A stretch of 49,938 bases of DNA from Pseudomonas sputi (lineage in GTDB: Bacteria > Pseudomonadota > Gammaproteobacteria > Pseudomonadales > Pseudomonadaceae). Made by a program: the position numbers and the translations under genes. The stretch is from positions 1-49,938 of the forward strand of contig NZ_BQHI01000032.1 in assembly GCF_021603585.1 (NCBI RefSeq). The letters are read 5' to 3'. Positions 9,412-18,252 of this stretch are shown piece after piece (the first letter of the stretch is position 1; the number at the start of each line of letters is the position of its first letter). The notes beneath the pieces are model-generated. The model saw nothing but the letters and a program-made list of their open reading frames with translations, was not told the DNA's origin and did no database searches.

Positions 9412-9507
9412 TTGTATATTTTTTGAGCTGTGTTAGTGTCCGGAAACGCCTCAACCCATCGAGGCCTGGTGAAAACCCCGTCTTTTTTGGCGGGGTTTTG
9501 CTTTTTT
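9412..9507 (+). ncRNA. rnk leader with stem-loop and terminator (attenuator-like)
   Basis: Before rnk there is a possible promoter (TTGTAT at 9412-9417, TAGTGT at 9434-9439, 16-bp spacing). A hairpin GCCTC/GAGGC follows at 9448-9465. Then comes a strong terminator, AAAACCCCG at 9472-9480 pairing with CGGGGTTTT at 9491-9499, followed by T-runs. A terminator ahead of a gene is the layout of the rnk leader families that I recall from Rfam (premature-terminator candidates, with a pseudomonad version). The signal that would relieve termination is unknown. It may equally end the cyaY transcript. Confidence 0.6.
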
Positions 9508-9538
9508 TGTGTGCAGAAGAAAGGAGTCTGCCCGGATC

Positions 9539-9949
9539 ATGACCGCACCTTCCATCACCCTTACCCGTCTGGACGTGCAACGTCTGGAGCGCCTGATCGA
9601 CAGCCTGGATGACACGCTGCCGGGCGTGATTGCGCTGCAAACCGAATTGGACCGCGCCGATACCCTGGTCGGTCACGATGAAGTGCCTGCCGATGTCGTG
9701 ACGATGAATTCCCGTGTGCACTGCCGTGAAGAGAGCAGTGGCAAGGACTACCACCTGACCCTGGTCTATCCGAAGCACGCCAACGCCGACGAAGGCAAAG
9801 TCTCGATCCTGGCTCCGGTCGGCAGTGCGCTGCTGGGCCTGAAAGTCGGTCAGCACATCGACTGGCCGGCCCCGGGCGGCAAGACCCTGAAACTGACCTT
9901 GCTCGAAGTCGAATCGCAGCCGGCCAACGGCGGTGATTTCCCGGAGTAA
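9539..9949 (+). CDS. rnk: Nucleoside diphosphate kinase regulator Rnk
   Basis: A 136-residue GreA/GreB-like protein that binds RNA polymerase but is too short to reach the active site. E. coli Rnk influences nucleoside diphosphate kinase levels, and the name regulator of NDK comes from complementation of P. aeruginosa algR2 mutants. The N-terminal coiled coil is shortened (MTAPSITLTRLDVQRLERLI). The C-terminal FKBP-like domain includes VTMNSRVHC, LTLVYPKHAN and APVGSALLGLKVGQ. It has its own leader with a terminator-like hairpin. Algorithms may choose a start further upstream; the ATG at 9539 fits the family. Confidence 0.92.
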   Translation: MTAPSITLTRLDVQRLERLIDSLDDTLPGVIALQTELDRADTLVGHDEVPADVVTMNSRVHCREESSGKDYHLTLVYPKHANADEGKVSILAPVGSALLGLKVGQHIDWPAPGGKTLKLTLLEVESQPANGGDFPE

Positions 9950-9955
9950 CCCGCC

Positions 9956-12799
9956 TCAGACCTGCTCGAGGGCCTCGTTCAGAGAGCGTTCCAGGTCGGC
10001 CTTGTAGCGCAGATACAGATTGCTTGAACTCTGCCCGTCACCGATCACGCCCGACAGGTCCAGGTCGGTGATGTAGCAGCGGTAGCGCTCGGTTTCCCGG
10101 CGCTGCCCGACGATCTCCCGAGCGACCACGCTGAACAGCTGGTCGCCATGTTCCAGCTCGCTGAATTCCCGTTGATTGCAATACAGCGTGACCTGCACCT
10201 CGCCGGGGGCGGCTTTACCGACGATCGCCTGCACGTCGTAGAACGGTTTGTTGGCCGGCGTCTGCGGTGCCGGGCGCATTTCGACCCGTCGCGCGCGTCC
10301 CGGGCCTGATGGCAATAACTGGTAATACAAGATTTCAAGGCTGGCGGCGTGGCTGGAATCCATCGGCAGCGATGCTTCGCGCCGGAACTGGATCGACTGC
10401 AGGAACCGCTGCAATGGGACTAACAGGCTTTGCTCGTCGTGATAGGGCAAGTGTTGTTGCCACAGCGCATTGAACTCGTCGAGTACGTACAGCTCGGCGG
10501 TTTTTTCGGTGATCCGGTAGAACACTTGAATGCATTCAGGCTGGCCCATCGGCAGGATCAGTGCGAGGTCGTGGTCTTCCAGCGCCATCGGGTCCAGGTG
10601 CAACGGGCTGTAGCGCGGTTGCTCCTCGCCCAGGTAATCGAACAGCGCCGGCAGGGTGGCGAGGGCCACATGGCTGACCTGGCCCGGCACCAGTTCCAGC
10701 ACGTGATAATGCTGCTGAACCTGAATCAGGTAGCGGTGATTCAGGTCGCTGAGCAACAGGGTCTGCGCGGTGTCGATGATTTCTTCCACCCGGCGCGCAA
10801 TGAATTGCGCGCGGTTGTGACAGAAGCAACGCACCCGCAGCGACGGCTGTTGCGGTCCGCGCGGCAGGTTGTTGAGGTAATCGCGCAGGCAGTCCATCAG
10901 GGCATGCGGACCGTCGAAGCGGTTGACCAGCACTTCGTTCCAGCTGTTGAGCGTGACCTGATCCAGGGTCAGCACCAGGTTTTCGCGCACGCCGGCGTAG
11001 CTCAGCGAGTCCGTGCGTTCGGTGGTCATCAGGATGTTCAGGTCGCGGTGATGCTTGAGCGGATCGACCCCGACATTCACCAGCATCAACACCTCGCTCG
11101 GTACGGCGGCGCGCAGCAGCGGTTCTTCGGCAACGGTCGGCAAGGGCAGGGCGATGCTCTGTTGCAGGCTGCCGAGCAGGTTGAACAGCTCGAATTCGCT
11201 CATGTCGCTGGTGCCGGGGTGCAGGGCCAGTCGGGTGCTGCTGTCGATCACGCCGTTGCGGTGGCACCAGGTCAGCAGTTCCAGCAACTCGCGGCTGCGC
11301 TTGATCGGCGCGAAGTGTTCCCACTCCAGCGCCGTCAGGCTGCCGTTGTACAGGCCCCACTGGGTCTGGCCCGGTTCCTTTTTGTTCGGCGATTGCACCA
11401 GGGTCAGGGTGTCTTCGGCCAAGTCCGGGGCGATACCGGGATTGATGAACTCGACCTTGTCGGCCTTGCGTTCGAACGCGGCATACAGCCGCCGGCCGAG
11501 AACGTTGAGGTCGCGCTTGTTGATCAGGCTGACGGTCTGTTCGGTACGGGCGAACTGGGTCAGGAAGCGGTAGCTGTAATTCAGCTCGTTGACCAGCGCC
11601 CGGCGCTCGGCGCTGACCTGGCGGACTTTCCACTGGCTGCGGCTGTCGAGCAGCGCCAGTTGCCGCTGGTCCCAGTGCCATTCGCTGGCCAGTCTTTCCA
11701 GCAGCGAGCGCTGCCAGCTCTGGGTGCGGCTGTTGCCGGTGAGCTTGCGGTTGACCTTGAGGTACAGCGCCCGCCGCACGAGCTCAAGGCGTTCCGGCTC
11801 ATTGCGCGCAGTGAGGTATTCCTCGATCCGCCGGTAAACCACCATGTACGGATCCAGCTCGTCGAGGTCCAGCCGATTGGCGAACACCGCCTGCTTGAAG
11901 CGCAGGCTCAGGCACCGCACATGGGGATGTTCGCTGGCGTAGACCTCGGTCAGCAGCAACTTGAGCACCGACTTGTAAGGCGATTCGATGCCCTTGAACA
12001 GTTGCCACAGCCCGGCGCCGACGAACTCGCCCGGCGGAATGTGCGCCATCGGCCCCAGGTCGAGGGTTTCATCGTTGCGGATGAAACGCTTGGAAATCAG
12101 GGTGTGGGTGTACGCGTCGTAGGCACGTTCTTCGTAAATCGGCACCAGCCACCAGATCGGCGTGCGTCCGGCGAGCCAGATTGCGGTGCGGTAGAACTCG
12201 TCCAGCAGCAAGTAATGCTGAGTGGTGCCGCAATCCTCGGAGCTGAGCTGGGTGTCGCGTTCGCCTTTGACAAAACGCACCGGGTCGATCAGGAAAAAGT
12301 GCGCCTCGGCCCCCTGGCTGGCAGCCCAGGTTTCGAGCAGCTGGCATTTTTTACGCAGCTCGGCCAGTTCACTGTCGCTCAGGTCGGGGGCGTGGCAGAC
12401 CCACACGTCCATGTCGCTCTGGTCGGCCTGGGCAAGCGTGCCGAGGCTGCCCATCAGGAACAACCCGTGGATCGGCCGTGGCGGATTGCTGCCGTGACGC
12501 GGCTTGTGGGAGAACGAGCGCGTCAGGCGCTGAGCTTCGGCAAGCGCGTCGGCGTCGGGTTCGTAATTCGACAGCCCGGCCGGCGTGCTGCCCGAGACAT
12601 AGCCGGGCAGCAGCGGATGATTGACGTGGAAAAACAGCGGCAGCAGCGTCAGCACACTTTGCTGGCGCGTCGACAGGCCTTCCCGCGCGCGGTTCAGGCG
12701 GCCTGCGTTGAGTTTGAGAAAGCGTGCGCGTAACTGGCTGAGTACCTTGCGGTCGATGCCTTCGTCCAGGTCGGGGCGGATTTCATGGGTGCGGGTCAT
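9956..12799 (-). CDS. cyaA: Class I adenylate cyclase CyaA
   Basis: A 947-residue class I (enterobacterial-type) adenylate cyclase forming cAMP from ATP. The N-terminal nucleotidyltransferase domain contains the GS-containing motif LFLMGSLGT (Gly117-Ser118) and the metal-binding Asp129 and Asp131 in QSDMDVWV. The long C-terminal part is the regulatory domain, which in enterics responds to the PTS. In Pseudomonas the cyclase supplies cAMP for Vfr/CRP. It is monocistronic and convergent with rnk (6 bp apart), with the ATG at 12799. A possible cAMP-receptor site is noted upstream of algR. Confidence 0.96.
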   Translation of the reverse strand: MTRTHEIRPDLDEGIDRKVLSQLRARFLKLNAGRLNRAREGLSTRQQSVLTLLPLFFHVNHPLLPGYVSGSTPAGLSNYEPDADALAEAQRLTRSFSHKPRHGSNPPRPIHGLFLMGSLGTLAQADQSDMDVWVCHAPDLSDSELAELRKKCQLLETWAASQGAEAHFFLIDPVRFVKGERDTQLSSEDCGTTQHYLLLDEFYRTAIWLAGRTPIWWLVPIYEERAYDAYTHTLISKRFIRNDETLDLGPMAHIPPGEFVGAGLWQLFKGIESPYKSVLKLLLTEVYASEHPHVRCLSLRFKQAVFANRLDLDELDPYMVVYRRIEEYLTARNEPERLELVRRALYLKVNRKLTGNSRTQSWQRSLLERLASEWHWDQRQLALLDSRSQWKVRQVSAERRALVNELNYSYRFLTQFARTEQTVSLINKRDLNVLGRRLYAAFERKADKVEFINPGIAPDLAEDTLTLVQSPNKKEPGQTQWGLYNGSLTALEWEHFAPIKRSRELLELLTWCHRNGVIDSSTRLALHPGTSDMSEFELFNLLGSLQQSIALPLPTVAEEPLLRAAVPSEVLMLVNVGVDPLKHHRDLNILMTTERTDSLSYAGVRENLVLTLDQVTLNSWNEVLVNRFDGPHALMDCLRDYLNNLPRGPQQPSLRVRCFCHNRAQFIARRVEEIIDTAQTLLLSDLNHRYLIQVQQHYHVLELVPGQVSHVALATLPALFDYLGEEQPRYSPLHLDPMALEDHDLALILPMGQPECIQVFYRITEKTAELYVLDEFNALWQQHLPYHDEQSLLVPLQRFLQSIQFRREASLPMDSSHAASLEILYYQLLPSGPGRARRVEMRPAPQTPANKPFYDVQAIVGKAAPGEVQVTLYCNQREFSELEHGDQLFSVVAREIVGQRRETERYRCYITDLDLSGVIGDGQSSSNLYLRYKADLERSLNEALEQV

Positions 12800-12993
12800 G
12801 TCGGCTCAAACCGGCGCGCAGGGCTCGGAGGCAAGGGGTCTCGGGTGTCCGGGAGTTTAGCGCCTGAGCGGCAGGAGTTTTAAGCTGAATTTGTTTTTTG
12901 ACGTCAGATTTCTATCGCGTGGCGATGGGCGATGTTCTTGGCTGGCCCGCGGAAATCCCGTGGCAGGGGTTTCCGTGGGCAAAGTCGGGAGGA

Positions 12994-13239
12994 TCAGGCG
13001 GTTTGCTGCTCTTTGAGAATCGTCAGTACGGTTTGCACGTTTTGTGCGGCATCGCGACCGAGGCTGGTCAGGTAACCGCCGTCAGGCTGGTCGGTCAGTT
13101 CTTTTTCGAACAGACGTTGTGCGGCGGCAATGTGCTTCGGGGCAGCGGTCTGATGAATTTTCAGACCTTCCTGGGAACTGTCCAGGTTGAAGAGTGCAAG
13201 GACTTCCAGTTCGGCAACCAACTCAGGGGTAAGCGACAT
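12994..13239 (-). CDS. TIGR02647 family protein
   Basis: An 81-residue protein of the family catalogued as TIGR02647, conserved in pseudomonads and some other gamma-proteobacteria and described only as possibly DNA-binding. It starts MSLTPELVAELEVLALFNLDSSQEG and has a helical middle (APKHIAAAQRLFEKELT), a GGYLTSLGRDAAQN turn and a final helix. There is no signal peptide or membrane segment. The position near argH and algR is the only context, and it does not suggest a role. Confidence 0.8.
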   Translation of the reverse strand: MSLTPELVAELEVLALFNLDSSQEGLKIHQTAAPKHIAAAQRLFEKELTDQPDGGYLTSLGRDAAQNVQTVLTILKEQQTA

Positions 13240-13394
13240 AAGGACTCCAGACTTTCTAGGAATTGGACGACAGCGCCCCTAAGGTGAACCTGCCGGCGCG
13301 GGCTGTCCAGTGCGCGTGTCAGGGTTTTTGTCCCAGGGTGGATTCCAGTGTAGTCAGGGGGCGGCAGAAGGCCGCGCAGATGGGTGACAAATTG

Positions 13395-13418
13395 TGTGGG
13401 AGCAGGCGAGCTCCCACA
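13395..13418. repeat. Palindromic repeat (TGTGGGAGC type)
   Basis: TGTGGGAGC at 13395-13403 pairs with GCTCCCACA at 13410-13418 around a 6-nt loop. It is a variant of the common fluorescent-Pseudomonas REP element and sits just beyond the 3' end of the leftward gene ending at 13431. Confidence 0.65.
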
Positions 13419-13430
13419 GGGCGGGGCCGT

Positions 13431-13715
13431 TTACTGCTTTTCCGGTGGCAGCTCCGGCAGGGCGCGCAGCGCCGTCTCGTACCACTCGCTGTCGAACGCG
13501 CGGTCGTCGTCGAGCATCGCGTCGATTTCGTAGGCCAGCACGTGGGCCATCAGATTCAGGATGTCGTCACGCTCGTAACCGACCAGGGTCAGCTTGTTGA
13601 AGGTTGCCTTGGCCGCTGGCGGGTTGTCGCTTTCGATCTGGTTCTCGATCGCTTCGATCAGCGTCGATTCGGTGAACGCTTCGTCATCATTGTCGATGTC
13701 AGTCGGCTCGCTCAT
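13431..13715 (-). CDS. Conserved hypothetical protein
   Basis: A 94-residue acidic soluble protein that I do not recognise beyond general Pseudomonas conservation. It begins MSEPTDIDNDDEAFTESTLIEAIENQIE and contains NPPAAKATFNKLTLVGYERDDILNLMAHVLAYEIDAML, a predicted mostly helical core, and ends in a Pro/Glu-rich tail. There are no cysteines, signal peptide or membrane segments. The codon use resembles the neighbours, and the ATG at 13715 has a GGAG-like site upstream on the minus strand. It is probably a real gene of unknown function. Confidence 0.75.
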   Translation of the reverse strand: MSEPTDIDNDDEAFTESTLIEAIENQIESDNPPAAKATFNKLTLVGYERDDILNLMAHVLAYEIDAMLDDDRAFDSEWYETALRALPELPPEKQ

Positions 13716-13838
13716 GGCAGGCTCCTCAGGGAAAGGCGCCAGTTTACCCGCATTCAGCGGCGTGATGCTGCTGGCGAGAATCCCCGGGGCGATCTATAAA
13801 CAGGCACTGCCCACCCCGCACGGCCTGGAGGCTATGTG

Positions 13839-14498
13839 ATGTTCAAGCTCTATGGATTCTCTGTCAGCAACTACTACAACATGGTCAAACTGGCGCTGCT
13901 GGAAAAAGGCCTGCCGTTCGAAGAGGTCACGTTCTACCCGACGCCAACGCCGGAGTCCCTGGCCATCAGCCCGCGCGGCAAGGTGCCGGTGCTGGGGGGC
14001 GAAGGTGGTTACATCAATGAAACGATGGTGATGCTCGAATACCTCGAAAGTACCCAGAAGGGTACCCCGCTGTTACCGACCGAGCCGTTTGCCCGTGCTC
14101 AAGTGCTGGCGGTGGCCAAGGAAATCGAGCTGTACATCGAGCTGCCGGCCCGTGCCTGTTACGGCGAAGCGTTCTTCGGTACGGCGTTGCCGGAGGCGAT
14201 CAAGGAAAAAACCAAGGCTGAATTGCTGCTGGGTTTTGCGGCGCTGGGCCGTCACGGCAAGTTCGCCCCGTATGTGGCGGGCGACAGCCTGAGCATTGCG
14301 GATTTGTACTTCCTCTACAGCGTGCCGCTGGCAGCTGCGGTGGGGCACAAACTGTTCGGTCTGGATTTGCTGGCGGAGATGCCGAAGGCCAGGGCGCTGC
14401 TGGAGCGGCTTGAGCAGAACCCGCACGTGCAGAAGATTGCCGCGGACAAGGATGCGGCGATGCCGGCGTTTTTGGCGATGATCGCAGCCAAAAAGTAG
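13839..14498 (+). CDS. Glutathione S-transferase
   Basis: A 219-residue GST-fold protein. The N-terminal thioredoxin-like domain (about residues 1-80) has the start MFKLYGFSVSNYYNMVKLALLEKGLPFEEV, the cis-proline loop GKVPVL and the glutathione-binding NETMVMLEYLE. The all-helical C-terminal domain follows, with DSLSIADLYFLY as the typical N-capping Asp motif. GGAGG at 13827-13831 fits the ATG at 13839 better than the in-frame GTG one codon upstream. The substrate is unknown; detoxification or redox conjugation is the family role. Confidence 0.88.
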   Translation: MFKLYGFSVSNYYNMVKLALLEKGLPFEEVTFYPTPTPESLAISPRGKVPVLGGEGGYINETMVMLEYLESTQKGTPLLPTEPFARAQVLAVAKEIELYIELPARACYGEAFFGTALPEAIKEKTKAELLLGFAALGRHGKFAPYVAGDSLSIADLYFLYSVPLAAAVGHKLFGLDLLAEMPKARALLERLEQNPHVQKIAADKDAAMPAFLAMIAAKK

Positions 14499-14520
14499 AA
14501 ACTTGTCTTGAAGCCAGTTC

Positions 14521-14550
14521 GCGGGCAAGTCGAGCATTCGACTTGCCCGC
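14521..14550. repeat. 13-bp palindrome between convergent genes
   Basis: GCGGGCAAGTCGA at 14521-14533 pairs perfectly with TCGACTTGCCCGC at 14538-14550 around GCAT. It lies between the GST gene and the convergent argH. It shares the GCGGGCAAG start with the REP elements but has its own extended arms, and may end transcription or protect both mRNAs. Confidence 0.7.
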
Positions 14551-14557
14551 GATGCTT

Positions 14558-15952
14558 TCAGCGGCTGGCGATCAACGCCTGACCGCGAATCACGGCAGCC
14601 TTGACCTGCGCCGGCGCAGTGCCGCCGATATGGTCACGGGCATTCACCGAGCCTTCCAGGGTCAGCACGGCAAACACGTCCTGCTCGATCTGGTCGCTGA
14701 ACTGGCGCAGTTCTTCCAGGCTCATCTCGGCCAGATCCTTGCCGGTGTCCACGCCGTACTTCACGGCATGACCGACGATCTCGTGGCAGTCACGGAACGG
14801 CAGGCCACGGCGTACCAGGTAGTCGGCCAGGTCTGTGGCGGTGGAGAAACCGCGCAGCGCCGCCTCGCGCATGATCGCGTGTTTCGGCTTGATCGCCGGA
14901 ATCATGTCGGCAAAGGCCCGCAGCGAGTCGCGCAGAGTGTCGGCGGCGTCGAACAGCGGTTCCTTGTCTTCCTGATTGTCCTTGTTGTAGGCCAGCGGCT
15001 GGCCTTTCATCAGGGTCAGCAGGCCCATCAGGGCGCCGAACACACGGCCGGTCTTGCCGCGCACCAGTTCCGGCACGTCGGGGTTTTTCTTTTGCGGCAT
15101 GATCGAGCTGCCGGTGCAGAAACGGTCCGGCAGATCGATGAACTGGAACTGCGCGCTGGTCCACAGCACCAGCTCTTCGGAGAAACGCGACAGGTGCATC
15201 ATCGCGATGCTCGCGGCGGAGCAGAATTCGATGGCGAAGTCACGGTCGGACACGTTGTCCAGCGAGTTGCCGCCGACGGCGTCGAAGCCCAGCAGTTGCG
15301 CGGTGTATTCGCGGTCGATCGGGTAAGTGGTGCCGGCCAGCGCGGCGCTGCCCAGCGGCATGCGGTTGGTGCGCTTGCGGCAGTCGACCAGGCGTTCGTA
15401 ATCGCGGCTGAGCATTTCGAACCAGGCCAGCATGTGGTGCCCGAAGGTCACCGGCTGAGCGGTTTGCAGGTGGGTGAAGCCCGGCATGATGCTGGCGGCT
15501 TCGCGCTCGGCCTGCTCCAGCAGGCCTTTTTGCAGGCGGGTGATCTCGCCGAGGATCAGGTCGATCTCGTCACGCAGCCACAGGCGGATGTCGGTGGCGA
15601 CCTGGTCATTGCGGCTGCGGCCGGTGTGCAGCTTCTTGCCGGTGACGCCGATGCGGTCGGTCAGGCGTGCTTCGATGTTCATGTGCACGTCTTCGAGGTC
15701 GACGCGCCAGTCGAACTGGCCGGCCTCGATTTCGCCCTGGATGGTCTTCAGGCCATCGATGATGCTGTCGCGCTCGGCATCCGTCAGCACGCCGACCTTG
15801 GCCAGCATGGTGGCGTGGGCGATCGAGCCCATGATGTCGTGGCGATACAGGCGCTGGTCGAAAGTGACGGAGGCGGTGAAGCGGGCGACGAAGGCGTCGA
15901 CGGGTTCACTGAAGCGGCCGCCCCAGGACTGATTGGTCTTGTCAGTGCTCAT
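14558..15952 (-). CDS. argH: Argininosuccinate lyase ArgH
   Basis: A 464-residue enzyme of the fumarase/aspartase superfamily that splits argininosuccinate into arginine and fumarate, the last step of arginine synthesis. Conserved parts are [25 protein letters not shown], the [10 protein letters not shown] region with catalytic His161, and the superfamily signature [10 protein letters not shown] (residues 281-290) with the catalytic-loop serine. The ATG at 15952 matches the usual N-terminus; a longer in-frame start would add a non-homologous stretch. It is monocistronic and divergent from algR. Confidence 0.97.
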   Translation of the reverse strand: MSTDKTNQSWGGRFSEPVDAFVARFTASVTFDQRLYRHDIMGSIAHATMLAKVGVLTDAERDSIIDGLKTIQGEIEAGQFDWRVDLEDVHMNIEARLTDRIGVTGKKLHTGRSRNDQVATDIRLWLRDEIDLILGEITRLQKGLLEQAEREAASIMPGFTHLQTAQPVTFGHHMLAWFEMLSRDYERLVDCRKRTNRMPLGSAALAGTTYPIDREYTAQLLGFDAVGGNSLDNVSDRDFAIEFCSAASIAMMHLSRFSEELVLWTSAQFQFIDLPDRFCTGSSIMPQKKNPDVPELVRGKTGRVFGALMGLLTLMKGQPLAYNKDNQEDKEPLFDAADTLRDSLRAFADMIPAIKPKHAIMREAALRGFSTATDLADYLVRRGLPFRDCHEIVGHAVKYGVDTGKDLAEMSLEELRQFSDQIEQDVFAVLTLEGSVNARDHIGGTAPAQVKAAVIRGQALIASR

Positions 15953-16425
15953 GAATTCGCTCGTATCGGCTTGAAGAAAGAAGGCGTGAAACGCTGGCGC
16001 GGATAATAACAGGGTTGCCAATCCTGTCGCTGACACTGGTCGATACGTTTTTTTCTCATTCGCTCCGTCATAGTCGTCGGCGTCTTCGGGGGATTTGCGC
16101 AAGGATATTTTCCGATTGAGCAATATCGGCCCGACGAGCGTCTACAGTAGGACATAGGGGTCGGGTGGCCACGGATCGGGCAAAGATCCGGCCACCGACT
16201 ATAAGAAGAGAGAGGGGTGGGTGTATTGGCCACTGGCATACCCTGCGTAAAACGCAGTCAGCGACGGGCGTCGGGCGGTACGTTGCGGGTGTCGGCAAAT
16301 ATTGCCGGCCGACGTACGGCACTTTTTGGCGCTCCCGCTAGTCTTAGCGTGGATCGCGGTGACGGACGTCACTCCACTTGTCTACGCTATCCTTGTGCGA
16401 GACTCACGCAGGAATCCAGCGCAAT
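15953..16425 (+). promoter_or_regulatory. argH-algR intergenic region; no algZ gene
   Basis: This 473-bp gap contains no recognisable histidine kinase, although in P. aeruginosa algZ (fimS) occupies this place. Toward algR, GCACTT at 16319-16324 and TCTTA at 16342-16346 (17-bp spacing) resemble an AlgU-type promoter (GAACTT-N16/17-TCTGA). GTGACGGACGTCAC at 16359-16372 has the GTGA-N6-TCAC core of a CRP/Vfr site. The rest shows no clear feature. Confidence 0.45.
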
Positions 16426-17172
16426 ATGAATGTCCTGATCGTTGATGACGAACCACTGGCCCGCGAGCGACTCAGCCGAATGGTGAGCGAGCTCGAGGGC
16501 TACACAATCCTGGAGCCCAGCGCCACCAATGGTGAAGAAGCGTTGGCACTGATCGACAGCCACAAGCCGGATATCGTGCTGCTCGATATCCGCATGCCGG
16601 GCCTCGATGGCCTGCAGGTGGCTGCCCGTCTGTGCGAACGCGAAACCCCGCCGGCCGTGGTGTTTTGCGCAGGTCCCGATGAATTTGCCGTGGAAGCCCT
16701 GCAGGCCAGCGCCGTGGGCTATGTGGTGAAACCCGTGCGAACCGAACATCTGCATGACGCCCTGAAACGGGCTGAACGTCCCAACCGGGCCCAGCTCTCG
16801 GCCCTGACCCGTCCTGCCGCCGAAAGCGGTAACGGCCCGCGCAGCCACATCAGCGCCCGCACCCGCAAAGGCATCGAACTGATCCCGCTGGATCAGGTGG
16901 TGTACTTCATTGCCGACCACAAATACGTGACCTTGCGCCATGAAGGTGGCGAAGTCCTTCTGGATGAGCCACTCAAGGCGCTGGAAGACGAATTCGGCGA
17001 GCGCTTCGTGCGGATCCATCGCAATGCACTGGTGGCCCGCGATCGCATTGAGCGACTGCAACGCACGCCGCTGGGCCACTTCCAGTTGTTTCTCAAGGGC
17101 CTGAACGGTGATGCGCTGATCGTCAGCCGCCGGCATGTGGCGGGCGTTCGCAAAATGATGCAGGGGCTTTAG
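16426..17172 (+). CDS. algR: LytTR response regulator AlgR
   Basis: A 248-residue two-component regulator controlling alginate, twitching motility and virulence genes in P. aeruginosa. The receiver domain (about 1-120) has acidic-pocket Asp7-Asp8, phospho-acceptor Asp54 in VLLDIRMPG, and the conserved lysine in VGYVVKPVRT. The C-terminal LytTR DNA-binding domain (about 145-245) has GIELIPLDQVVYFIADHKYV and ends VSRRHVAGVRKMMQGL. The ATG at 16426 gives the canonical length. The partner kinase AlgZ is not upstream, so the phosphoryl source is unclear. hemC follows 138 bp downstream. Confidence 0.95.
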   Translation: MNVLIVDDEPLARERLSRMVSELEGYTILEPSATNGEEALALIDSHKPDIVLLDIRMPGLDGLQVAARLCERETPPAVVFCAGPDEFAVEALQASAVGYVVKPVRTEHLHDALKRAERPNRAQLSALTRPAAESGNGPRSHISARTRKGIELIPLDQVVYFIADHKYVTLRHEGGEVLLDEPLKALEDEFGERFVRIHRNALVARDRIERLQRTPLGHFQLFLKGLNGDALIVSRRHVAGVRKMMQGL

Positions 17173-17310
17173 TCCGCAGGCTCCGGGCGGTTCTTCGTTC
17201 CTTTCACCAGGCATCGCAGGCCAGGGAGGCCACGCCGTATCTGATTCAGGTCAAAGTGGATTTGGCTGAGCTGTTATTATCCGCCGTATCTATTCAGTAC
17301 GGATTGATCC

Positions 17311-18252
17311 ATGTCCTCTCGCGAAATCCGCATCGCCACCCGCAAAAGTGCTCTGGCCCTCTGGCAGGCCGAATACGTCAAAGCCCGTCTGGAAGCAGCC
17401 CACCCGGGCCTGCTGGTGACGCTGGTGCCCATGGTCAGTCGCGGCGACAAGCTGCTCGATTCGCCCCTGTCGAAAATCGGCGGCAAGGGCCTGTTCGTCA
17501 AGGAACTGGAAACCGCGCTGCTGGAAAACGAAGCCGACATCGCCGTGCACTCAATGAAAGACGTGCCGATGGATTTCCCCGAAGGCCTCGGTCTGTTCTG
17601 CATCTGCGAGCGCGAAGATCCGCGTGACGCGTTTGTCTCCAATACGTATTCCAGCCTCGATGCGTTGCCTGCCGGCAGCATCGTCGGCACCTCGAGCCTG
17701 CGGCGTCAGGCGCAGTTGCTGACGCGCCGTCCGGATCTCGAGATCCGTTTCCTGCGCGGCAACGTCAACACCCGTCTGGCCAAGCTCGACGCCGGCGAGT
17801 ACGACGCGATCATCCTCGCGGCAGCGGGCCTGATCCGTCTCGGTTTCGAAGAACGCATCACCTCGGCCATCAGCGTCGACGACAGCCTGCCGGCCGGTGG
17901 CCAGGGCGCCGTCGGTATCGAATGCCGCAGCGCCGACACGGAAATCCATGCCTTGCTTGCGCCTCTGCATCACGCCGACACCGCTGACCGTGTCACCGCC
18001 GAGCGTGCCCTCAACAAACATCTGAATGGCGGCTGCCAAGTGCCGATCGCCTGCTACGCCGTGCTCGAAGGCGATCAGTTGTGGCTGCGCGGTCTGGTGG
18101 GCGAACCGAGCGGCGGCAAGCTGCTCAGCGCACACGCTCGTGCACCGCGTGCGGCAGCCGAGACGCTGGGTGTGCAGGTTGCCGAAGACCTGCTCGGCCA
18201 GGGCGCCGACGATATTCTCAAGGCAGTCTACGGCGAGGCAGGTCACGAGTGA
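17311..18252 (+). CDS. hemC: Porphobilinogen deaminase HemC
   Basis: A 313-residue hydroxymethylbilane synthase that joins four porphobilinogen units in the heme pathway. Visible are the N-terminal [18 protein letters not shown], the catalytic Asp-containing [10 protein letters not shown] loop, [10 protein letters not shown], and Cys242 (NGGCQVP), which carries the dipyrromethane cofactor. The ATG at 17311 fits the family. The stop codon overlaps the hemD start (GTG at 18249), and hemX and hemY follow closely, so this is a hemCDXY operon. Confidence 0.97.
   Translation: MSSREIRIATRKSALALWQAEYVKARLEAAHPGLLVTLVPMVSRGDKLLDSPLSKIGGKGLFVKELETALLENEADIAVHSMKDVPMDFPEGLGLFCICEREDPRDAFVSNTYSSLDALPAGSIVGTSSLRRQAQLLTRRPDLEIRFLRGNVNTRLAKLDAGEYDAIILAAAGLIRLGFEERITSAISVDDSLPAGGQGAVGIECRSADTEIHALLAPLHHADTADRVTAERALNKHLNGGCQVPIACYAVLEGDQLWLRGLVGEPSGGKLLSAHARAPRAAAETLGVQVAEDLLGQGADDILKAVYGEAGHE

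Noticed and set aside
10430-12733. Long open frame on the plus strand opposite cyaA
   Set aside because: It is antisense to the clear adenylate cyclase gene, and its translation is biased in composition (His, Gln, Val) without any family motif. High-GC genomes often produce such shadows.
12800-12993. Possible small gene between cyaA and the TIGR02647 gene
   Set aside because: No frame with a start, ribosome site and coding-like composition; it is probably just the promoter region of cyaA.
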